Translations under genes and position numbers: made by a program
NCBI RefSeq assembly: GCF_000143415.4
Contig: NW_003314307.1
Span: 605,331 to 632,830, forward strand
Length of the DNA stretch: 27,500 bases
Direction of reading: 5' to 3'
Source: Selaginella moellendorffii
Lineage: Eukaryota; Streptophyta; Lycopodiopsida; Selaginellales; Selaginellaceae
In this document: one piece after another, positions 1 through 10,441 of the stretch
Position numbering within the stretch: position 1 is the stretch's first letter
Layout of the letters: each line of letters starts with the position of its first letter
Notes under the pieces: generated by a model
Databases searched by the model: none
What the model was told of the DNA's origin: nothing
Seen by the model: the letters and a program-made list of their open reading frames with translations, nothing else

Positions 1-29
1 GAGGAAACGGCCAAGTCTTCGCTTTGACG

Positions 30-430
30 ATGGCTGTTCATCCCGCCCGCCCATCGCCATGGCACCGCCGCCTCGTGAAGAGTTGGCCGCTTCCTCCCGA
101 TTCGTCCCACCCATCGCCGTGGCACCGCCGCCTCGCGAAAAGCTGGCCGCTTCCTCTCGATTCGTTCGCCACATCGCGCCCACCCGTTGCCCTGGCACTG
201 CCAGTCTCATGGAAAGCCGTCCCGATCACTTGCCGCATCGCGCCCAGCCATCGCCATGGGATCACCTCGCGCTTGCTCACCCGCCGCACGCAACACTTGG
301 ACAGCTGGAGGAGGCGGAGCTGGTGGCGCCACTGGAAGTGGCATTGGAGGAGGAGCGGCATTGGAAGAGGAGCGCCAGCTAGTGGTGCCACTGGAAGCGG
401 CATTGGAGGAGGAGCGCCAGCTGGTGGAAG
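30..430. repeat. GC-rich minisatellite and G/C-rich short repeats, arm A
   Basis: Two imperfect units of about 60 bp lie at roughly 45-165. Each has a CATCGCC-TGGCACCGCCGCCTCG core followed by GCTGGCCGCTTCCTC. A 35 bp motif, GGTGGCGCCACTGGAAG followed by GGCATTGGAGGAG, occurs in direct orientation near 319-353 and 382-418. Several frames are open through this region, but the two arms do not conserve any one of them: units differ by indels not divisible by three. I read it as non-coding repeat DNA upstream of the WD40 gene. Confidence 0.75.
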
Positions 431-705
431 AGCAGGAACAAGGGAGTTTGCCCTGGGATCGAACACATACTCAACAGTTTTCCTTCTCATTTTGTCCCAC
501 ACAAAGCCAAGAACCCTAGTTTGTCTAGCCGTATTAAAGGAGAAAAAAAGGTTATATTCTCATGGATCCGTGAAGAAATGCCGGAGGAGCTGCCATCAGC
601 GCGCGTGCATTCTCGATGTTCTTGCTCAGATTTCGAATCGTCGGAGCTCGCCACTTCCAGATGGTGTCCCCGGTGACAAGAGAATATGCTTAGGGTTTTG
701 AGGCT

Positions 706-3374
706 ATGGCGGAAGAAGAAGCTCCAGCGATAAGAAGAAGAAGCTCCGGCCGCCGCGGAGGATCCAGCGACAGCACCAGCCGTCGGCGATGAAGCACCAA
801 TGCAGGTGGATTGGAGCGCCGCTCACGAACCGGCATGTGAGCGCCCATTCGGCAGGTTCGTGAGGCAGGAGGATCTTGAGCGCTCCTCGCGTGGTCGTGT
901 ATGCCAATCCCCGGCGATGAGGTGAGTTTGTTCTTCCTACCAAGATAGGCTTGAAGGAGCTTGCTTACTCCATTGCTTGCAGTCACAGGGCGATAGCCTC
1001 GTTTCAAGCAGAAACGATAAGTGGAAGCCCGTCTGGGCTCCACTCGACGAGGACACTCCCGTGGGAGATCGCCGAGTGGTTAAACCAGAATCCTCGCGTG
1101 GAGTTTTGAGTCTTGCCAGCCGAGTACATCCAGAAGTTCTACTATATTGTGATGAAGAAGAAGGAGAAGGAGAAGCAACGCCAGGAGCTCGCTGTGAGTA
1201 GTTTTTATTTCCAATTTTTATTCTTCTTTTGCTTCATCAAGGCTGGGTTTGCATCACAGCGAGAAGAAAGAAGTGAAAACTCTGGAAAACGTAGAACAGA
1301 TGCCAACCTTTCTTACTCAGAAGAAACACCAGAAGAGTGTGCTCGGAAGAGTGTGCTCTCTCTCTCTCTCTCTCTCTCTCTCCTCCTTGCGTGTTTCTGA
1401 GTTGAATGGTTGATAGCCTTGTACTTTCAGGAATCCTGGCGTTGACGACGAAGACAATCATCTCTGGACAATAAGAAGTCATGAAAAGGAGATACGAGCT
1501 GTATGTGACACTGTTTATGGGCTTGGTATTGACAGCTTTTGTGTAAACTTGCAGGCTTTGTCAGCTACAAGTGAAGCTGCGGGATCTCGGGGGACTAACG
1601 TCAAGTCTCAAGCTTACAAAGAGGTGAAAGCAAGTCCCGGAGAGCAAGTGCTTCCTCAGATTCGGTGACGAACGGGACACCCATGCCTCGACAGGTACTT
1701 AGGATGACTAATGCCCGATTTCTTTTCTCCTTTTTGACCTGTTTAGTGTAACAGATGAGTATGCAAAGTTGCAAAGGATCCAGCACGCTCAAGCTCGGCG
1801 TTCACAGATTGTCGGTTGCAACGCTGTAAGCTGTTTTCTATCAAGGCTGTGGTCCTCGCTAATGTGAAATGCAGGCACCTAACGAGCTCCTTATGTGGGG
1901 GTTTTCTTGGAATCTGACGCTTTCTTCTTTAGCGATGGATGTGATCCTTTCTTGTCTTTCTTTCTTTTGTTTTGGTGCATCCATTTCAGGAGGGGTCTCT
2001 AGTTGTTTCATGTGCTGAAAGCACTGTGAAGGTCGTATCTTACTACGTTTTGTCTTGTATATATTGACTTTTTTTTTTTTTTCAAATTCAGGTATGAAAT
2101 TCATCAACTGCTGAGTGCCTCTACACTCTGGGGCCTGGTTCTGACGAAAACAACGTGGCTGGTCATAAGAAAGAAAACCTCTGCAATGGCCGCTAATCCG
2201 TCTCAAACCTGTAAGGTTTGCTGTTCGTGACGCACTTGGATCTTGCTTTTCTGGGCTGGTTTTGGTTGTTTGCAGGCCTTGTGGCAACAAGTAGTGGTCA
2301 AGGCGATCGACAACTGCTTTTGTAGAGAAACGCTTGTACCAGAATTAATCTCACGGAACAGGTACGTGAGCTAACTATACTTTTATTCGAGTAGAAAATG
2401 CTGAAAGTGTAATGGTTTTTGTTTTTTTTTCCAAGGAAGATTTGCCTCCCATGGATGCTCTGGAGTTTAACAATAACCTACTGATATGCGGAAGTTACTC
2501 GTCACAAAATGGCTCGGGTATTGTTCAGATCTGGGACGTGGATGCTCTCCTTGAGTGCTGCAGATTTCCAGCAAATGACATGGTAGTCAACATTGTTTTC
2601 CACTCTTGAGAGTTTCTGATTCGTGTTTTCTTTTTTTTTTTGGACAGTTTATAACTGATGCAGCAGGAACAGTTGTTGTGACAGGTAGTTAACTCAGATA
2701 TATCTCTAGCCTTTGCTGATGCATTCCTTTCAACAGGCCCAGGCGATGGAACAGTCGGCTTATTTGATATCCGGAGCTATGGTGCCTCTTGGCCCCCGTT
2801 GAGAGGTATTTCTTCCTCCATTGCAGCCAAAACCAAGGTCATGTGGCTTGTTTCCCAGGTTGCTTCCGTTTCTTACAGTTCCTGTGGAAGATATCTCCCA
2901 CGGCAAACAAAGCAGTCGTTTGGGACACATGGTTAATGCCAATGGAGACCCGTGACCGCTGCGTTAGCTCCCCGCTTGCAGTAGCCACCCCCACCCCAGG
3001 CTCCCGGCCTACGAAGGCGTTACACTGTTTGAGTCGTGGAAAGCCAATGCCTGCGGCAGAAAACGCATGCCAGCGCGCTGGGTAAGAGGTTTTGTTCCCA
3101 CTTGGTGTGTAGCGAGTGAACCCCCAACTCTTCTCTTTTCGTGTGTGTAGCTTTGTGGGTGCTGGAGACCAAGGAGGAAATTATGCTCTCTGGTTTAGCA
3201 GCGAGTGGAGAAATGGCAGCGTGGCTCTTTGGGATGTTACACTTGGAGAACCATGCCCCGTGAGTCTTCTTTCTGTCTTCTTTTGCTTACGTATCACCTT
3301 CCGCTCCGCAGGTTTCAGTATCTTCTGATGGATGCTGGTACTTTCTATTCAAGTTTTGTTTCTTTGTTGTATGA
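706..3374 (+). pseudogene. WD40-repeat protein gene, copy A, multi-exon and disabled
   Basis: Several exons with clear splice sites encode WD-type motifs: GSGIVQIWDVDALLECC near 2512-2562, GPGDGTVGLFDIRS near 2738-2780 and NGSVALWDVTLGEP near 3212-3253. The last exon (3312-3374) ends in TGA. Introns include 922-982 (61 nt), 1501-1554 (54 nt) and 3260-3311. The N-terminal part contains a lysine-rich segment reading PAEYIQKFYYIVMKKKEKEK near 1116-1175. Damage seen: a frame break just after the ATG at 706, a frame break near 1062, an in-frame TGA at 1107-1109, and a frame break near 2905 before NKAVVWDTW. An exon present in copy B is missing here near 1400. WD repeats form beta-propellers that scaffold complexes. 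A dynein-intermediate-chain-like protein is possible, since such plants have motile sperm, but I cannot establish it. A pseudogene is more likely than sequencing error because several breaks occur and one is shared with copy B. Confidence 0.7.
1356..1382. repeat. (CT)n microsatellite
   Basis: About 13 uninterrupted CT units sit in the WD40 gene close to the point where copy A lacks an exon. Copy B has a shorter, interrupted tract at 9338-9353 on the opposite strand, so the tract changed length after duplication. Confidence 0.9.
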
Positions 3375-3825
3375 AAATTCATAATCATCGCCATCGAAAC
3401 TGGCGGTTAACACACCCGATTCCAGGAGAAGCAGCAAGCGGTAGAACGAGATTTGTAGCCTTCTTGTGCTCAAGTGTGTTTGGTGTAGCTTCTTCGTGTT
3501 GAGAAGTGGCGGTCATTGCGAACCAGGTACTGAAAAGATCTATTTTTCTGTTCTTGTTACGAGTTTATTGTAGAATGCTTGGAGCTCAGAGATCCGAGCG
3601 CGGTTGGATATGGGAGAGCTGAGCCGCGGGGATCGTAAGAGAAATGGTGAGAGAGGGTTATAGAAATCCTGACAAGCTCTTGTGTTTTATACTGTGAGAT
3701 CTCGGTCGAAGTGAAGCGCCTGTGCTAGAGCCATTTACGTAAGTTCTCCTTGCTTTGAGACTGTGCGTTTATGCGAGGAAGACGAAGATGGTAAATAAAG
3801 GAAAAACTCTACAGAAGCCAGGGCT
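3375..3825. other. Intergenic region between WD40 relic and the next gene
   Basis: No convincing exon is seen. The stretch should hold the 3' end of the WD40 relic and the promoter and 5' leader of the gene that starts near 3826. I see no clear TATA box; TTTTATACTG at 3684-3693 is the nearest AT-rich candidate, about 130 bp before the ATG. Short open stretches change frame and have no family resemblance. Confidence 0.4.
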
Positions 3826-6025
3826 ATGGAAGAACTGATTCCAGTGGTGGGGTGGATGCCATGCGTTGGCGATCGCGTGGCCGAATGGTTCCGCAGCGGC
3901 ATAGGCTCCAGACTGCTGATGGTTGTGAGGGCAACGTTCTCTCACTTTGGGCTGGAGCTGGATCATCCCCCGGGTGCGTGGTTCTTTGAAGTCCTGCCCA
4001 ACTCCACCGTCACTTCCACTGTCTCGGAGCTCAAGTGGAAGATCTGGACCGTGGCCGTCGCACGCGTCCTTGGCGCTACCGTGCCGGATGCCTTCTTGCA
4101 CCTGCCGACTACTTCACGCGCCATAGCCCACATCAAGAGCAATCTAGAAATCCTCATCCCCGCCCCGAGTGCTGCAAAGGCCGCTGCACGTACGCCCTGA
4201 CCGACCTCCACCTTGTGAGTGCTTGTTTGGATTGTGTAGCAAAGTTTATGGTTTTCCCTTTTTTGCAGCTCGAGGAGGCCACTGATCGGACGCCATCGTC
4301 GTTCCCATTGGTCATCACAGATGAACATGTGTCAGGTAGCTAGCTATACGTACTTCTTCTTTGGATTCCTCTCAAGCTGAGAGCTTGGTTCCTTTTCCAC
4401 AGCCATCGTGTCGATATTGTTTCCTTGCACTCTCTCGCCCACTTGCGTTGCTGATGCCGCTCTCCTGTTCGATGCGAGCGGCGAGGTTTGCGACGTCGTC
4501 TTCACCTGGCTGTTGCTCCAGCTCCAGAGCAACAAACAGCCGCTGGAATGGCTCGACGCATTCGAAGCACAAGCTATAGCAGGTGACCGTGGCGGTGGCG
4601 GAGCTGGACCGCTGGAAAATCTCTTGCTGCTGTTCCTGAGCAAACAAGCAGCGCTGAAGGATGAAAAGTCCTCCCCGGCATCCTTGGACGAGCTCAAACG
4701 GATACGTTCCTGCATCGAGAACGCGCCCAGGATAGAGTGGAAGTCCATGGACATCACCGTCGCTCTGCGCCAGATGTTGGAGGTATGATGATTGACACCG
4801 TTTTGATTCGAGAGAGCATTCAAGCTTCTGTGTGGCAGGAGGTGATGGCAGCGGGAGAAATCCAATGCGACAACCAGATGCGTGCCCGGCTCGAGCAGTG
4901 GATCCAAGGCCACTACAACTTCCACCGCGTGGAGCCGCTCTTCCAGGAGTACGCAGACGTGAGCGTGCCGATAGCGCGCCTGATCTCTACATGGATGCGG
5001 ACGAGGAAGGGACGCCGCGACCACGCCGAGCTCAAATCCCTGTGCTCGGCAGCGACATCATCGGAGTCGATTGTGGAGCACATCCAGGCTACGATGAGCC
5101 GGGGAAGCAGCGACGAGTGCCGCCAGCTTTGCGACGCGGCTGCCACCGTCTTTGGCAATGACTACGGTAGCCTTTTCGTGGAGATTTGCGCCAACGTGCA
5201 GTGGGATCCATGCCTGACCGCGTGCTCTCTAGAAGAATTCGGGGCGATCAAGCAGGCAGCCTGGGACGGACTCTTCCGGACTGCGAGCTCCGAAAACACG
5301 CTTCGAAGGCACCGTTTCGACGATGACAGCCGCAACGAGGCCACATGGAGACCTGGGATTTCCGACATGATCCTCTACATAGCTTACGTAAGCTCTTCCT
5401 GATCATGTCAATGATTCCATCCATCGCTTACGAGTTTGCTGCTGCAGCTGATCCTCGAGGACTGCTTGGGCGGCAGCGTTGACCGTGAGAGGTGGAAACG
5501 AGACTGTGAGTCTATGCAGAGTGCCTTTCTCTTTGCTCAATCGTGATCCTTTTTGCTTGGATCGTCACAGGCGAGTCACTGCTGCATACCAGGTGGGGGG
5601 CGCAGCGCGTGTCGCGCGGTGGGAAAGGGGTTTTTGTTGCGATTAGCAACTCCACCAGAGGAATCTGTGAGGCGTTTGCGGCGTGGATCCAGTCTCCAAG
5701 CACGCAGAGGGACTTGGGAGCGAGCTCGGATGAGACACGTCATGCCATAAGAGAGGCAGTCGTCTCGGCTGGTGGAGTGGAGTATGACGAGGAGAGGCAG
5801 CAACTCTGGGCCAGGATGCAAGAGCTGCTGGGTGTCACTGGCAACATTTGGATTTGCATGCTTGCTCGTGCCTATGTGCAGCATGAACACCACTTCGGTG
5901 CTTTCAAAAATGCCGCAAATTATTCCGGTGAAGATCTGCCCGCAATTGTCCGCAGGCGTTCAGGCGCAGAAAGTATACCGAGGATCGAAGTTTTCCACGG
6001 CCTCGGCAGCGCTTCCAGGATTTGA
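3826..6025 (+). CDS. Unrecognised six-exon gene, first exon possibly frameshifted
   Basis: I do not recognise the family. Exons read from gt...ag borders: 3826-4214, 4269-4335, 4403-4782, 4839-5387, 5448-5505, 5571-6025 (TGA). Introns are 54, 67, 56, 60 and 65 nt. From exon 2 onward every phase closes, giving 502 residues plus stop. Exon 1 does not: the frame from ATG 3826, which looks protein-like (for example SNLEILIPAPSAAK), meets a TGA at 4198-4200. The frame that joins exon 2 through the strong GTGAGT donor is another one. So either a 1 nt change near 4190 has broken the gene, or translation starts at ATG 4035 in the joining frame, giving about 562 residues. The product appears soluble: no signal peptide or membrane span is evident, and it is rich in Glu, Arg and Trp, with helical stretches in exon 4. 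VSELKWKI in exon 1 faintly recalls a ubiquitin-like fold; I put little weight on that. Confidence 0.6.
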
Positions 6026-7320
6026 GCTTTTGCTTTTGCTAGAGAAGCTTCCTTGCAATTGAGATTTCTTTCAAAGCCAGGCTAACGCATCGGAAGAGAT
6101 TTGAGCTGGCAAAGTGGAACTTCGCTCATATGGACGGGTTTGTAGCTAGGGCAGAGATATCTGCGACTGTGGAAACGAACATGTAACTTTCTAGCTGCTG
6201 AGAGTGATTGGATTCATGTCGTGAAGGGCATTGCGCAGGAAACTCTGCGTGAAAGCCAACAAGCGCAAACGGTCAATGGCAAATTTCTTCCTTTATTTCT
6301 TTCCAGAACTTAAAGCGTAGAATATAGCTTTGCCTCTCTTGAGTCCTCGGTGGAGGACGGACAAACTTCACACCAGGACTTTCACTGGCTGCTGGCTTCA
6401 GTCCGCCAACGCTTGTGGCCTTTCCATATCTGTCTGAAGTTTCGTATTTCCCTTTTGGAATTGGGTAGCAGGGCCGAGCATGTTTACCTGGGCGTTAAGG
6501 TTGGATTTATCGAATCCAGACCAACTGGACAGAGCAATGGTTTCGTCGGTTCAAGTCTTAGAAGCTCTTTTCTCTTCCGGGCTTATCAAGAAAGTATTTT
6601 TCTTACACTTCGAGACATACCATTTTGCTGAAATTTTGCAGCTATCCCCTATCGGGATTTTAAATCTTCTTTGCACTTCAATGTTAGACCAGTGCATTCA
6701 GATGAGCATTCACTAGTAATGCATCCTATAGAGGACTTCTCCCCGTGTTTGATCCTCATCGAGTGTTGAATTTAAAGGACGTGTGAATTTAATTTTTCTT
6801 AAGGTACCTTCGTTTTCGAGCTTAACTCGGTTCCTGGCTCAAGAAATCATATGTAAGGAGAAGATCTATATTGATGGCCTCCCAGCAATCGAAGCAAAGA
6901 ATAACAGAGGAAAGGCCAAAAACAGAGATCAAGTCCGTGATTAATGATTTTTTTCTCTATCACCGTGTCCTAGAATGTTATAAATTTATGCAGTCCGTCT
7001 AGCAGTGCCAAGGTTTGATAGTGTTCAAGCATTTGATCAAGCTGGCACAAACCTGCAAGAGAGTCAATAAAAAACAAGATGAGTTCATATGAGACTCCTG
7101 ACTTGGACCTTGAAAGCACAAGGTCAGAGGCAGCAAAGAAAGTTTAACATTGAGCACTCAGTGATGGGTGTCCTTGGACTGAAGGCATTTGATGGGCTCC
7201 TGATCCCTTTCCTAATGCTTCTCTCCATAGGCATCAAGTTAGTTAGTGGAGCTGTTGTTGCTGGTTTATTTAGGAAATGCTAATTAACATAAATAATATA
7301 CATAAATGTATTTACAAACT
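6026..7320. other. Region without a supported gene
   Basis: The first 200-300 bp are probably the 3' UTR and downstream flank of the preceding gene. Short open stretches at 6350-6631, 6480-6716 and 7089-7283 (the last hydrophobic, with LLIPFLMLLSIGIKLVSGAV) have no recognisable motif and no clear exon partners. The sequence becomes steadily more AT-rich to the right. I cannot say whether any of these are captured exons. Confidence 0.4.
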
Positions 7321-7351
7321 TTACACCACCTTCTAAAAGCTGGTGGTGTAA
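7321..7351. repeat. Perfect 10 bp inverted repeat (hairpin)
   Basis: TTACACCACC at 7321-7330 and GGTGGTGTAA at 7342-7351 are exact reverse complements around an 11 nt loop. The stem is GC-richer than its surroundings. It is not followed by a CTRR tetranucleotide at Helitron spacing. Confidence 0.8.
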
Positions 7352-7871
7352 CGAGGTGGAATATTTTGAGTTTTTGTTAAGCAATTATAAAATGCCACAA
7401 ACAACTTGAAACTCCCTACTTCATGGCTTAAGTGGCATGACAGAAGAAAAGAAAAAAGCAAATCACTCAAAAGAACACAAAACTTCAAAGAGTTACTTGT
7501 TGTCATTGGCAAATTTCCAAACCTTCAGTCTTTCACAAAATTCCAGAACTACATTGTGATTGAGGTAAATTATCAATAAATAAAAGTGAACTATTGTGAG
7601 AAGAGGCTCTCTTTGGGTTTGTGAGAAAGCTAGAATATAAAATAATGAAATGGCACTCCATATAATAAACCATAGGTAAAAATGGCACCACACACACGCA
7701 CACATTGAATGCTCTCTTGTGTTACACTTCCTCCTAACCTTTTCAATTTATTTTATGATCCCAAATTCTATTATTTAATCTCAGCCATTAAAATTTAGGA
7801 ATGAAAATATGTGTCCCTAGCATATGCCATTATTATACAGGCTGGGAAAACAAGTACAAACAATGTAAAGT
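7352..7871. other. AT-rich DNA without recognisable features
   Basis: No gene or recognised repeat end is seen between the hairpin and the dispersed repeat. A 70-codon minus-strand open stretch (7493-7705) is hydrophobic and low in complexity, and looks like chance in AT-rich sequence. Confidence 0.4.
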
Positions 7872-8011
7872 TTTATTTGAGTTTAAGAAGTTAATTGTTA
7901 CTATAATATTAGAAAAGAAGTCATATGTACAAAAAATATTTATATAGATTCTTTATAGAACAAGCTATTTACATAATCCTTGCTGCTAGATAGGTCACAG
8001 ACCCCAAATTT
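7872..8011 (+). repeat. Dispersed repeat, copy 1
   Basis: The segment begins TTTATTTGAGTTTAAGAAGT and ends CCCCAAATTT. It matches 12724-12889 in the same orientation, with about three short indels that make the second copy longer. Both copies lie immediately left of gene-derived sequence (WD40 copy B at 8031, orphan exon at 12891). It is probably a terminal part of a mobile element, but I see no clear terminal inverted repeat or target-site duplication. Confidence 0.8.
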
Positions 8012-8030
8012 TAAATAAGCCCGTCGCCTG

Positions 8031-9830
8031 TTGAAAGGAATGCATTAGCAAAGGCTAGACATATATCTGAGTTAACTACCTGTCACAACAACTGTTCCTG
8101 CTGCATCAGTTATAGACTGTCCAAAAAAAAAAAAACACGAATCAGAAACTCTCAAGATTGGAAAACAATGTTGACTACCATGTCATTTGCTGGAAATCTT
8201 CAGCACTCAAGGAGTGTATCCACGTCCCAGATCTGAACAATACCCGAGCCATTTTGCGACAAGTAACTTCCGCATATCAGTAGGTTATTGTTAAACTCCA
8301 GAGCATCCATGGGAGGCAAATCTTCCCTGGAAAAAAAAAGTACCATTACACTTTCAGCATTTTCTACTCAAATTAAAGTATAGTTAGCTGTTCTGTGAGA
8401 TTAATTCTGGTACAAGCGTTCCTCTACAAAAGCAGTTGTCGATTGCCTTGATCACTACTTGTTGCCACAAGGCCTGCAAACAACCAAAACCGGCCCAGAA
8501 AAGCAAGATCCAAGTGCGTCACGAACAGCAAACGTAGTGATGGATGTGATCCTTTCTTGTCTTTATTTCTTTTGGTTTGGTGCATTCATTTCAGGAGTAT
8601 GCTTCATAGGTGGGTCTCTAGTTGTTTCATGTGCTGAAAGCACTGTGAAACACTGTATCTTACTACGTTTTGTCTTGTATATATTGACTCTTTTTTTTTT
8701 TTTTCAAATTTAGGTATGAAATTCATCAACTGCTGAGTGCCTCTACACTCTGGGGCCTGGTTCTGACGAAAACAACGTGGCTGGTCATAAGAAAGAAAAC
8801 CTCTGCAATGGCCGCTAATCCGTCTAAAACCTGTAGCTTGCATTTCACATTAGCGAGGACCACAGCCTTGATAGAAAACGGCTTACAGCGTTGCAACAGA
8901 CAATCTGTGAACGCCGAGCTAAGTACCTATGGAGGCATGGGTGTCTCGTTCGTCACCGAGTCTGAGGAAGCACTTGCTCTCCGGGACTTACTTTCACCTC
9001 TTCGTAAGCTTGAGACTTGACGTTAGTCCCCCGAGATCCCACAGCTTCACTTGTAGCTGACAAAGCCTGCAAGTTTACACAAAAGCTGTCAATACCAAGC
9101 CCATAAACAGTGTCACATACAGCTCGTATCTCCTTTTCATGACTTCTTATTGTCCAGAGATGATTGTCTTCGTCGTCAACACCAGGATTCCTGAAAGCAC
9201 AAGGCTATCAACCATTCAACACAGGAAAGATGAGCTCCCCACCAGTAGTGTCCGATACGGGTTTGGACTGCTCCATGCGGCTACTCCTGGCATGCTTCGT
9301 TCTACAACCACCTAAGAACAGAAACACGCAAGGAGGAGAGAGCGAGAGAGAGCACACCTTTGGTGTTTCTTCTGAGTAAGAAAGGTCAGCATCTGTTTTA
9401 CGTTTTCACTTCTCTCTTCTCGCTGTGATGCAAACCAAGCCTTGATGAAGCAAAAGAAGAATAAAAATTGGAAACAAAAACTACTCACAGCGAGCTCCTG
9501 CCGTTGCTTCTTCTTCTTCTTCTTCTTCTTCATCACAATATAGTAGAACTTCTGGATGTACTCGGCTGGCAAGACTCAAACTCCACGCGATGATTCTGGT
9601 TTAACCACTCGGCGATCTCCCACGGGAGTGTCCTCGTCGAGTGAAGCCCAGACGGGCTTCCACTTATCGTTCTGCTTGAAACGAGGCTATCGCCCTGTGA
9701 CTGCAAGCAATGGAGTAAGCAAGCTCCTTCAAGCCTATGTTGGTAGGAAGACCACACTCACCTCATCGCCCCGGATTGGCATACACGACCACGCGAGGAG
9801 CGCTCAAGATCCTCCTCGCTCATGAACCTG
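8031..9830 (-). pseudogene. WD40-repeat protein gene, copy B, truncated and scrambled
   Basis: On the minus strand this matches the WD40 gene of copy A from the exon with ERSSRGRVCQS (about 9765-9800) to the exon ending VVVTG (about 8060). The later WD exons (copy A 2738-3374) are absent. The 5' exon, start codon and upstream region are removed by a deletion: the join near 9847 links CAACAGTTTTCC directly to GAGCGCCCATTC. One base is missing in the stretch matching the copy A segment at 1008-1014, and another near 9580, so the reading frame is broken at least three times. An approximately 298 bp exon/intron block is flipped. Copy B uniquely keeps an exon-like segment at about 9221-9316. There is no chance of a functional product, although a transcript is possible. 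Confidence 0.85.
9509..9533. repeat. (CTT)n microsatellite
   Basis: A near-perfect CTT run corresponds to a lysine-rich KKKEKEK coding segment on the minus strand. Copy A has GAAGGAG interruptions in the same place, so B has been homogenised or expanded. Confidence 0.85.
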
Positions 9831-10125
9831 CCGAATGGGCGCTCACAAGGAAAACTGTTGAGTATGTGTTCGATCCCAGGACACACTCCCTTGTTCCTGC
9901 TCTTCCACCAGCTGGCGCTCCTCCTCCAATGCCGCTTCCAGTGGCGCCACCAGCTGGCGCTCCTGGCACCGCCGTCTCGTGGAAAGCCGTCCCGATCGCT
10001 CGCCGCATCGCGCGCGGCCATCGCTGTGGGATCACCCCTCGCGCTTGCTCACCCGCCGCGTGCAACGCTTGGACAGCTGGAGGAGGCGGAGCTGGTGGCG
10101 CCACTGGAAGCGGCATTGGAGGAGG

Positions 10126-10390
10126 GCGACGGGTGGGCGCGATGCGGCGAATCGGGAGGAAGCAGCCAGCTTTCTGCGAGGCGGCGGTGCCACGGCGATG
10201 GGTGGGCGGGACGCACCGATGAATCGGGAGGAAGCAGCCAGCTTTCCGCGAGGTGGCGACAAATCGGGAGGAAGCGGCCAGCTCTCCGCGAGGCGGCGGT
10301 GCCACGGTGATGGGCGGGCGGGATGAAGCGGCCAGCTTTCCGCGAGGCGACGGTGCCCCGGCGATGGGCGGGTGGGATGCTTTGACGACG
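10126..10390. repeat. GC-rich minisatellite, arm B
   Basis: About four imperfect units are marked by GCCAGCT followed by CCGCGAGG near 10164, 10237, 10278 and 10329, with spacings of roughly 40-75 bp. They are the reverse complement of the unit seen at 45-165. The array is longer than the part of arm A visible in this window. Long open frames here on both strands come from the absence of stops in the repeat unit. Confidence 0.8.
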
Positions 10391-10441
10391 GCGGCACGGG
10401 ATGGACCACGGGACGATGGGGCAACTGAAAGCGTCCCCAGC

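Larger units (their letters stand above)
1..2737 (+). repeat. Arm A of a large imperfect inverted repeat
   Basis: The reverse complement of 8031-10390 follows this arm almost throughout, including introns and the upstream minisatellite, so this is a DNA-level duplication and not a retrocopy. The arm probably continues beyond the left edge of the window. The 3' limit is near 2737, where the shared sequence ends at CAACAGGC in the WD40 gene. Compared with arm B, this arm keeps about 340 bp at 497-838, about 93 bp at 1701-1793 and about 58 bp at 1875-1932. It lacks about 95 bp that arm B has at 9221-9316. The spacer between arms is about 5.3 kb and contains the gene at 3826-6025. Confidence 0.9.
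8031..10390 (-). repeat. Arm B of the large inverted repeat, internally rearranged
   Basis: This is the reverse complement of 1-2737 apart from two segments that run in the same direction as arm A: 8539-8836 (arm A 1934-2215) and about 9963-10125 (arm A about 190-355). It lacks the arm A segments near 497-838, 1701-1793 and 1875-1932, and keeps 9221-9316, which arm A has lost. The inner edge near 8031 lies about 20 bp from the dispersed repeat ending at 8011. Confidence 0.9.

Noticed and set aside
24-701. 225-codon + frame and overlapping frames at 1-520
   Set aside because: They are open because of the GC-rich minisatellite. The frame is not conserved in arm B, and several competing frames are equally open.
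1859-2290. Minus-strand 143-codon frame (FLSYDQPRCFRQNQAPECRG), also open at 8604-8843
   Set aside because: It lies antisense across exons and introns of the WD40 relic and includes an intron poly-T tract. Being open in both copies follows from their high identity.
4344-5024. 226-codon minus-strand frame opposite the unknown gene
   Set aside because: It runs through introns of the + strand gene, whose splice sites and phases are consistent. It is a shadow frame.
1-10390. LTRs or terminal inverted repeats of one giant element formed by arms A and B
   Set aside because: The arms contain gene exons and introns, no terminal motif or TSD is visible, and they differ by internal inversions, which fits a segmental inverted duplication better.
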